64,000 nt of DNA, taken from assembly GCA_030015575.1 (NCBI GenBank), contig JASDDO010000001.1, positions 510,813,772 to 510,877,771 on the forward strand, read 5' to 3'. Below the pieces are notes generated by a model. The model was not told where the DNA came from. It saw only the letters and a list, made by a program, of their open reading frames with translations, and did no database searches. Below, piece by piece: positions 56,181-64,000 of this stretch; within the stretch, counting starts at the first letter, position 1; every line of letters starts with the position of its first letter. The position numbers and the translations under genes were made by a program. This stretch comes from Agapanthus africanus (Eukaryota; Streptophyta; Magnoliopsida; Asparagales; Amaryllidaceae).

Positions 56181-57719
56181 AATACCCCCAAACTTATCTT
56201 TTTCTCGTCCTCGAGCAAACATAGTTTTATTCTTGACAAAAAAAACCTAACCTCACTTTCGCAGGGAAACGCGACTGCACTGAGCTCGTGCAACAAGCCG
56301 TTAAACCTCTAGGTATCCCTAGTAGGAGGAGTGTTGTCTCCTGAGGGTTTTCAGCGGATACTACCCACAAAATCCTATCAATTCGGCTTCTCGACTTTAA
56401 TTCTCCACCTAGGTTTTCTAACAAGGAATTCTATTATCGTCGACTTGTAAATTATCCACCCATATTTTTCACACTTCCTCATCATCTAACTTAAGATTAT
56501 ATATGTTCTGCAGACCTACTTAGCTTTCGGCATTTCTTAAGTTTTCCTTCTAGGGTTCCATCTCCACTTAGGAATTTTTATCAACTCTTACTAAAGATAC
56601 AAGTTCTATTCTTCACTCCTTTCTCTCATCTAAACTCCAATCACATATCCTTACGTGTGTGTGTATATCACCCCATACTTGGAAATTCAAATCAAGCAAT
56701 CATACTCTTGTCCGTTGTCCAAAGCACTTATTAATTGGTGACTTTTTAATTGAATTTTTGCTTACACATCCTTCATGCGACCGTTAATACTTCTTGAGGT
56801 ACCAATGACCGATTACAAAATGCGTTTGCACTTTAAAGCGTACTTCCTAGTCTTGTAACACCTAAGGCTTTTTAGCAGTGACACCCAAACCAGTTGGTCT
56901 AAAGCACTAGGTGATGAAGCACCCTCGCTAAATATTTTTTTCTATTTTTGCAGCCTCGAGTAATCACAAAAACCAGTGTTCATTTTTTTCTTTATTCACA
57001 CTTGAATTTTTATTTTCTTTTCTTCGTACTAAGGACTTTAGACAAGAGCATTTCAAGGTCTCCTCTACTATTCCAAGTTTCAAGGTGCGTGATTGTGCAA
57101 TATGTAGGGTATACGTTTTCAGAATCTAGACTTAAGCTAGGAATTATTTTTCAAACTTATACTCTAATAAAAATATCAATACTTTTCCTTTGTTTCGACT
57201 TAGCCTAAGAAGTGAACCCAAAATTTGCCTATTTCTAAATAAGCTACAAAGACATATACTTTCCACCGTTAAACTTTAAGGAAGGTTATTTTTAGGGTTT
57301 TTAATTTACTAAGTCTAAGATCTAGTTGTTCCTAGCCAGCTAACCTATTTGTCAAACTCAAGTCAAATAAGGCCAAAATTGAATACATTAATTTTTATAA
57401 TTTTTGAAATTTTTCAATTTTTTATGGGTTTTAAAATAAGTATGCAAATGCAAAAATATGTACAAATGAATGCGAAGGAAGAAGGCTTACCGAGCATACC
57501 CCCAAACTTAAACTTGACAGTGTCCTCACTGTCATGCCACACCGAGAGGATCAAAATTGTCGGCACTCTCTTGTTCATTTATATATAAAAATTTCTTCTC
57601 TTTTTTTTATTATTTTATTTTTATTGTTAAAAGAAAAACAAAATATATATACAACAAGGTTCCCCCCAAACTAAACAAGGCCTTACACAGACCAAAGGTT
57701 AACACCAACCATTCAAAAA
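56181..57719 (-). other. Athila 3' internal non-coding region (minus strand)
   Basis: No coding sequence. It contains the conserved block (about 56270-56370) that in the plus-strand copies reads TGAAAACCCTCAGGAGACAA, and purine tracts near 57500 and 57663. Confidence 0.6.
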
Positions 57720-58352
57720 TTCTATCGTGATAATGGTGCGGTTGGTGGAAGAATGGAGTGGAAAGAAAAGAAATGAGAAGCACACGAGACCGTATGGAGA
57801 TAGAAACGGTATACGGTCTCGGTGGAGGAGGAGAATGGCGGAAAAGAGAAAGAAGTGTAGTACGAACTTGAGGGTGTAACTTGAGTGAATAAATTAGTGC
57901 AATGTGTGATGATCAGAGCGCTAGCACCCTTGCTCTCAGAGCCCGAGCGCCCAAAGCGCCTGAGCGCCCACGTGCCTAGCACGTGGGGCACTAGAGCCCT
58001 TACGCTCAGAGGGCTAGCGCCCAAAGCCCTAGCGCTCCGAGCGCCCATTTTCCCACGCATGTGAAGAATAGCGGGACCCCCGTAAAAACCCTGCGGGGCC
58101 TCCGATATATCCAAAACCCCTTTCAAACACAACACTGCACATTGAGTTCACATGACCAGTTTAACCTGTCAATCGGAGGTTCTCTCGCTCCAAATGCGAG
58201 GGGTAATTAACGGCAGCTTAGTCCGCAGCTGCCGGAGATTTGGATCCCTACAATCAATAAACCCCGCCTACCCTAGGCAGGGGGAGTCTGTAGTGCGCCT
58301 GACAAGCGCGCGCATATTCCTATCTCAATGAGGTGACGAAAAACACCCTACA

Positions 58353-58374
58353 GATTCTGGCACGCCCGGTGGGA
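58353..58374 (+). other. Tat-B primer-binding site
   Basis: GATTCTGGCACGCCCGGTGG follows the LTR end CACCCTACA, identical to the site of Tat-A. Confidence 0.7.
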
Positions 58375-58453
58375 CCTTTCTCTCCTCCTATATCTCGGTT
58401 CAAGTGTTCATGCGAACTCAATTAAAATATATGCCAATCTTTGTACTGAAATA

Positions 58454-61400
58454 ATGTTTGTTTTTCCGTGCAGCAATCAATTTTCAACGACAATGTCTCC
58501 CAAGATGAATTCAGCTTCCAACGTGACCCCGATCTCGTACGTGGTCAAGATCAATGCTCGTGTGGTTCTCTCCACAAGCCTCAGTCGACAGTGGAAGGAA
58601 CTCCCTCGCCAGTTTGGTTCCGTTATCATCTACCCTGCCGGAAGCGCTCATCTGGCAGAAATCCCGGCGAAATAGGTGGCCAAGCCAGTCTCAAGGGGCA
58701 AGAGGCCGAATGTTGTGATCGCTAAGGCACCACAACCGAAACTTAAGACGGTGTCTAAACGACTCTCTGGTGCTCCAGCTGGGGGCAAGACTTCCAGTAC
58801 AAAGGGCAACATCAAACGTTGTGGACGAGCTCAGACGATGACTTCAACAAATGCACGACCGGGCGTCTCCACTGGCCTCTCTATCACTCGGTCTACGGCG
58901 TCTTCCCGAAGAGCCGTAACCAGCCAGGTGCTCAAAATAGAAAGGCTGAGACAGAAGCGGCTCGGGTATCGAGCCAACAAGAGGGCCAGGACATCGGCCA
59001 TGTGGAATCTTGTGAGATTCCAAGAGCAGGGTTACTCTGCGACGACGGCTGAGTCGGCCATAAAAATCAACAATTCCTTCGAACCTCTGAAGTGGGTTCA
59101 TAAAAATTCCATGACCACTAGAATCAATAAGACAACGGTCCGAACGTTGCTACAAAGAGACGTGTCCTGGCCCCGACAGAAAAGGTATGACATCGTCTCT
59201 TCAAGAGTGTATCAGGCGCTCTGTGCCGCACGAAAGCAGAGGGGAAAACCCAGAAAAGAAGCGCCAGCACCATTCAAGAACCTGGTCAGGCCAGCCGCCT
59301 TCAATCGACTGCCCGCTACCGAAACAAGGGGTCAAGACAGCGATTTATTAAATCAGCCGCCAATAATAAAAATACGTCTGGATATATTATCCATACAGTC
59401 TATATGGCGGGTGGGTGCCCCAGCGACAACCTTCACAGCAAAAGCAAGGATGGGGCCACCACATCCCAAGTCCAATCTAGCTTGAATGTGGTTGCCGCTT
59501 CCCAAGAACAGCCGCCTCCGCTGGATGATGAAAACCCTATTGAGGAGGGCGATAGGCAGAAGGACCCTTCGGTCCAGGCAGAGTCAAGCTCGGACAGCGA
59601 GGAATACCCGACTTTTCGCCCCACGACCGCAGAGCAAGAGCTGCTTCAAGAACTTTGGAAACAGCTCAAGAGCAAAGATAAAGAGATGGCCAAGCTCTAT
59701 TTCGATGATTGACGACTTAACGAATGTTGTGATGTATCTTACGGCTCAAATTGCTTGAGCGCCTCCCTATCAAGCAAAAGTCGCTACTCATGAGCCGAAT
59801 GATGACAATCCGAAGTGGCCGGTGCCTGTCCCTTTGGGTCCAAGATTCGTTGAGCCGCACGAAAGCCGGCCACATTCCGCTTCTGGGGATGCCTTGGCCC
59901 CAGATAATACTATCCCGTTAACACAAGATCGGATAATGGATTTGGTCACCAGCAAGGTTAAAACATTGGTGGCCGAAGCTGAAGCTCAGAAAGAAATTGG
60001 TAGTAGTGGGCAGCCATATCTCGCGCAGTACGATCTGATCGAGTTCCCGAGCGGCTACGTCATCCCTAAGTTCGGAAGATTTGACGGGATGGCAAATGCA
60101 AATCAGCAGGTCGCCACTTTAATGCATCGTGCGGAAATACAAGGGGCAATGATGCGCTCCTCCTTCGTCAGTTTGTCAACAGCCTGACCGGTGTCACTTT
60201 CGATTGGTATGCGAGTATACCAGACGGGTCCGTTATTACCTTTGCCCAAATGGAGTCTCTGTTTTGGCAAAGGTTCATGAGTGTTAGTGATAAAATCTCC
60301 ATCGCTGACCTTGTGAGGACCAAGACGGGGAAGAATGAAAGCAACATCGACTTTATCGCCCGATGGCGTAATCTCACGGTCAAGTGCGAACCGCCGCTGG
60401 AGCAGGACCAGTCTGTCAGCCTTCTCATTGGGAACCTCAGCAATTAGATGGTCTCATTCTTGTGTACAGCAGGCCTCAAGACGTTTCAAGAGGTAACCAA
60501 GAAAGTCTAAATGCTGGAACGTTCGAAGAAAGAGTCTACCCCGGTCTTTCAGAGAGACAAGACTTGGAAAAGAAAGCGGGACGACAACCGTAGAAGCGGG
60601 AGTTCCAGCAGTACCAATGTCTTCAATGCGTCCGACAATGAAGAAAAGCGAAGAGCGGGCGAATCCAAAACCAACCGGTCTCGAAAGCCAGTGCTGGGTG
60701 GAGAAGGGCCTTCCTTAGAGGAGAAAAAAACAAGGTCTACTCTTTTAGAAAGGACAAGGTACGGAAGATATTTAAAGATGCCTTGAACAACGGTCTACAA
60801 TTTCCAGAGTCGAAAAGACCTCAAGAAGCCAAAATGACCGACAATCCCCTGTATTGCCCGTACCACCGAGTAGTGAGAAATGCGATCGAGAATTGCTATA
60901 TCTTCAAAGACTGGGTCGAGAAGCAGTACAAGGCTGGAGAGATCGAGCTGTCCAAAAGTGTGTTGGTGAACAATCAAGTTGCAACCACTAACTTTATACA
61001 GACAGAAGCTGAAACCTTCTGGGAGCAGATAGCCGGACCCGCTACCCTGAGAAATGAAACCGACTCACCGCAGTCTCCTTGGAGTGAGCATGTATCTAAC
61101 AAAATGAAGAAGATGCTAAAGCTACTTCAGAAAGAGCCCAAGACGGAATGGGAAGGGCAGAAGAGGCCTACCATTCCAGCTGCCAATGCGGCTCCATCAT
61201 ACTCAAAATCCAAGATGCCCAAGAAGAAGAAAAGTGAAACTCGACGTGAAAAAGAGTCTGCAGGGAGATCGGCCATTCAAAAATATATCGATTCCCTCAA
61301 AGACTATTAACAGAAGGAAAGAACTCTGATTCAATTGAAGGAGTTCCTCCCTATAGAAGCGGCTAAAATTCTGGAGGAGTTAGAAGAAGACTCCAATGAA

Positions 61401-61571
61401 GAGATCCCTATAGTGACCTACTACGCCATCCATCTGGGCAGCGACTCCAAGGAGGAGCTCTGTTTTCCTGAAGAGGACGAGGAGCTCGTCACAAGGGCCA
61501 ACCAAATCCAGCTCAGAAGTGGCAGGGCTATACCGCCAAAGCAGGGAAACGCCCCAAAAGGAAAGGAATAA
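58454..61571 (+). pseudogene. gag: Tat-B gag region and acidic linker (fossil)
   Basis: A basic N-terminal part (about 58.45-59.5 kb) contains SFEPLKWVHKNS, close to NFEPLRRVRKNS of Tat-A. An acidic part follows (59.5-59.75 kb), then the main Gag domain (about 59.8-60.6 kb) with QPYLAQYDLIEFPSGYVIPK, the zinc-like CPYHRVVRNAIENCYIFKDW (about 60.86-60.92 kb), and an acidic linker with IQLRSGRAIPP. Gag would build the particle. Broken by several interruptions. Confidence 0.75.
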
Positions 61572-61879
61572 CAGGTGGCTAATGAGGAAAATGACAGAGA
61601 ACCGGCTAATGAAAACTCAAGTCCTTCCTCAGTGGACTACAGTGTATTGGCTCATCTCTGAAAGCTCCCGTCTCTCCTGAGCATCTATGATGTCTTGGTC
61701 CTATCTAAAGAGCTTAGAGATGTTCTCATTCACGCTTTACAGAACCCCGAGCAGTATCAGGCTCTCTTTGTGGAAAGTAATATGAAAGAATCCCAGTACT
61801 CTCTGCATACCGCCGCAGTCACATTTAAGGACGAAGACTTGCTACTGGGAACGCTGAGCATAATCGTCCGCTTTACGTG

Positions 61880-62676
61880 ATAGGGTATAGCGACAGAGAC
61901 CGGATTAATCGCATATTGATTGATCTGGGGTCCTCAGTGAACATCATGAACTTGCGAACTCTGAAGAGTTGTCAATGGACGTCCGACACCTGGCAAGGGA
62001 AAGGACTGTTATTCAAGGCTTCAATCAAAATTGCCAGCAAGTTCTGGGATCCATAGCTTTGCCAATCAAATTTGGGGATTTGCAAACCGAAACTAAGATA
62101 TACGCGATCGATGCTGACACGTCTTATAAACTTCTCTTGGGACGGCCGTGGCTCCACGATTACAGCATCGTTCCGTCAACTCTCCATCAATGCATGAAGT
62201 ATACTAAAAATAGCGAAGAAAGACGCATTGACGAAGTCATCCAGCCATTCGGTGTGCATGAAGTCCGATATGAAGATTCTCGATACTTTATGAACCACCA
62301 AAATGCTGAGCCACGGCTGACCAGAGGCAGAACAGCTCCGAAACTCAAAATCAAGTCTAAGCCGGCTGTCACATTCAAAAGCAAAAATGCCCAAGTGCGC
62401 CCGCGTTTCGGTAGTGACACTGATGAGTCCGACGCTGGAAGTCCATCCTTCCGTAAAACTCGCCCTCGTTTCGGTAGCGATACAGACGAATCTGATACTG
62501 AAGGCCCTTCTAGCAGCATAGTCCGCCCTCATCTTGGCAGCGACGCTGAAGAGTCGGAGGAAGAGGACCTGCCTTGCAATACCTGTGCAGATTGGACCCC
62601 CATACAACAAGCAAAACTACGAGAGACCTTCGAAATTACAGAATGGTCCCTAGCCATCACAAGGGTGCCAGAGTAG
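61880..62676 (+). pseudogene. pro: Tat-B protease region (fossil)
   Basis: The active-site region encodes DLGSSVNIM (about 61.92 kb) and the flap and C-terminal part has LLGRPWLHDYSIVPSTLHQC (about 62.13-62.2 kb), typical of Ty3 aspartic proteases. An acidic repeat segment follows. Broken. Confidence 0.7.
62392..62566 (+). repeat. Acidic peptide repeats between protease and RT in Tat-B
   Basis: Three tandem units of about 20-22 codons: RPRFGSDTDESDAG, RPRFGSDTDESDTE, RPHLGSDAEESEEE. Found only in this element in the window. Confidence 0.8.
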
Positions 62677-64000
62677 ATGTGCAAAGAGCTCGATGCATTG
62701 TCAATCTCCACCGTGGACCAGCTGAAAACTTTCTATCTTTCCGGGAGGAAAAGTGGACAGAAGGGCATCCTGTTTTATGGGTCAAACCCCGTTGTGCACC
62801 TGGACGATTTGTCTATCACGTGCCTTCCCTATGAGAGAGACATAAGAGCCGTCCTCAATCCCAGATACTTTGCGCCCGAGATGCAGGAATATTTTAAAAG
62901 GTGCGGATGCCGGTTATACCAAACGGAGTCTGAAGCAAAGTTCTATGAAGGGCTATGGCATCCACCCTATGTCCGAGCACTCATCGATGGATGAATTCTA
63001 GATAGATGGGGCATAGGTTTCATTCAACCTGATTCTAAAGCATGCTACATGATCCATGTCGGTGAGGCCAGCGAAAGATCAAAGGATGATGACGAGATAG
63101 CCGATCCAGAAGAAGCTCCTCAAGAGCTCGAAGATGGCGGACAACCAACCTTTGACGAGCTAACCAAGATTGACTTTGGAACGTCCGATAATCCAAGGCC
63201 GACCTACATCAGCTCACTCCTGTAAGAGGAAATGAAAGAGCAGATAATCGCCCTACTGCATGAGTTTGTCGACTGCTTCGCGTGGACGTACAAAGAAATG
63301 CATGACCTTTCCCCTGAAGTGGCCGCGCATAAGCTGGCTATATCTCCGGATGCTAAGCCAGTCAAACAAGCTCCTCGAAGAATGAGAAGGGAATTGGAAG
63401 AAAAGGTCATCGAGGAAACCAAGAAACTCATTGATGCCGGCTTCATCAGGGAGGAGAAATATGCGGACTGGATCGCATGGATAGTCCCAGTAAAGAAGAA
63501 AAATGGGCAGATCCGAGTTTGTGTCGATTTCAGGGACCTCAACAAGGCATGTCCCAAAGATGACTTCCCGCTACCGGTCATGGAAATGATGGTCGATGAC
63601 ACCTCAAATTACGAACTGTTCACCTTTATGGATGGCTCGTCTGGATATAATCAGATCAAGATGTCACCTGATGATGAGAAACACACGGCATTTTGAACCC
63701 CGATCGGAATATACTGCTACATGGTGATGCCGTTCGGACTGAAGAACGCAGGTGCTACATACCAAAGGGTGATGACCAATATCTTTGATGACCTAATTCA
63801 TAAAGTCGTCGAATGTTACGTTGATGGCCTGGTAGTCAAGACTAAAGCCAAGGCCGATCACATCCAAGATCTTAGGACCGTTATCACCAGACTGAGGGAA
63901 TACGATCTGAAAATGAATCCTCTGAAGTGCGCTTTTGGCGTGTCATCAGGAAAATTCCTGGGCTTCATAGTCCGACATCGAGGGATTGAGGTTGACCCAT
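62677..64000 (+). pseudogene. pol: Tat-B reverse transcriptase region, 5' part (fossil)
   Basis: A pre-RT linker (about 62.68-63.2 kb) with FYLSGRKSG and YLSITCLPY-like phrases, then RT with VDCFAWTYKEMHDLSPEVA, KKKNGQIRVCVDFRDLNKAC, SSGYNQIKM, then MPFGLKNAGATYQ, YVDGLVVK and FLGFIVRHRGIEVDP near the window end. The YVDG block stands where YVDD is usual. The region runs off the window. It is broken, with a few interruptions. Confidence 0.85.

Larger units (their letters stand above)
54821..57860 (-). mobile_element. Athila-type LTR and 3' internal piece, nested in the Tat-B LTR
   Basis: On the minus strand: the end of the gag-protease tail (about 57860-57720, matching the FEWLVLTFG end of the frame at 26-2023), the 3' internal region, the purine tract GTTTGGGGGTATT (about 56181-56195), and an LTR from TGTTCATACCATAATATTGC (56180) to GAGATCA (54821), 1360 bases. 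Only one LTR is present and no polymerase. Same lineage as the Athila at 1-6970. The right edge is uncertain. Confidence 0.7.
53861..58352 (+). repeat. Tat-B 5' LTR, split by an Athila piece
   Basis: LTR sequence at 53861-54820 and about 57860-58352, near 1.45 kb in all. On each side of the insertion lie repeats of AGCGCTAGCGCC and CCCACGTGCCTAGCACGTGGG (54665-54815; 57915-58045), which supports one LTR having been split. The exact right edge of the insertion is uncertain. An (AC)n(AT)n run lies at about 54562-54612. Confidence 0.55.
53861..64000 (+). mobile_element. Tat-lineage LTR retrotransposon (Tat-B), 5' part, running off the window
   Basis: LTR from TGTTAGGGTAAAAAC at 53861 to CACCCTACA at 58352, split by a minus-strand Athila piece; primer site; gag region; protease; reverse transcriptase up to the window end. 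It inserted into the Tat-C accessory frame. Broken, with at least five interruptions in the visible coding part. RNase H, integrase and the 3' LTR lie beyond the window. Confidence 0.75.

Noticed and set aside
57900-58060. A separate satellite of AGCGCT repeats
   Set aside because: The same words occur at 54665-54815 on the other side of the Athila piece, so they are better explained as one Tat-B LTR split by insertion.

Overview
The window is nuclear DNA of a flowering plant with a repeat-rich genome. The signs are Ty3 elements of the Athila and Tat lineages, Ty1/Copia elements whose long terminal repeats (LTRs) start much like the BARE/Angela group, a CACTA DNA transposon, a Helitron end, and a plant F-box gene with introns. 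The species cannot be named from the sequence. No rRNA, tRNA, CRISPR array or bacterial-style gene was found.

Layout. (1) Bases 1-6970 hold the 3' part of an Athila-type element with an open gag-protease frame and two LTRs in tandem. It abuts, and probably inserted into, (2) a minus-strand Tat element (Tat-A, 6971-25247), of which gag remains and the 5' LTR are visible. That LTR is unusually long (about 3.46 kb), is built of several tandem arrays and carries 14 paired CACGTG boxes. (3) A minus-strand Copia element (Copia-A, 13538-25039, target duplication TGTAT) sits inside that LTR; its left LTR has a 1.36-kb inverted duplication. (4) From 25248 to 41175 lies the only host-like stretch. It holds a three-exon F-box gene (28311-37288) whose second intron contains an 8.0-kb CACTA transposon (28799-36805, target duplication TCT), local repeats on both sides of the gene, two small hairpin elements, a Helitron 3' end, and a duplicated fragment resembling the thylakoid protein LPA2. 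(5) A minus-strand Tat element (Tat-C) begins at 41176 with its 3' LTR and an antisense accessory frame. Into it went Copia-B (42605-53046, target duplication TCCTC, plus strand, mostly open pol) and, at 53861, Tat-B (plus strand, running off the window end in reverse transcriptase). The LTR of Tat-B is itself interrupted by a minus-strand Athila piece (54821 to about 57860).

The host region codes for one likely functional protein, an F-box substrate adaptor whose coding sequence is uninterrupted despite the CACTA in its intron. Nearly all the rest is nested mobile DNA. The most unusual observations are: a GC-rich double palindrome with a fixed 12-13 base spacer, present in the promoter region of Athila LTRs and in the leader of both Copia copies although the two superfamilies are unrelated; paired G-boxes spaced exactly one DNA turn apart and repeated 14 times in one Tat LTR, with a similar pair in a second Tat LTR; a Copia family with a long conserved leader and no recognisable gag; and a 2.5-kb palindrome inside the CACTA that preserves one small reading frame in three alternating copies.
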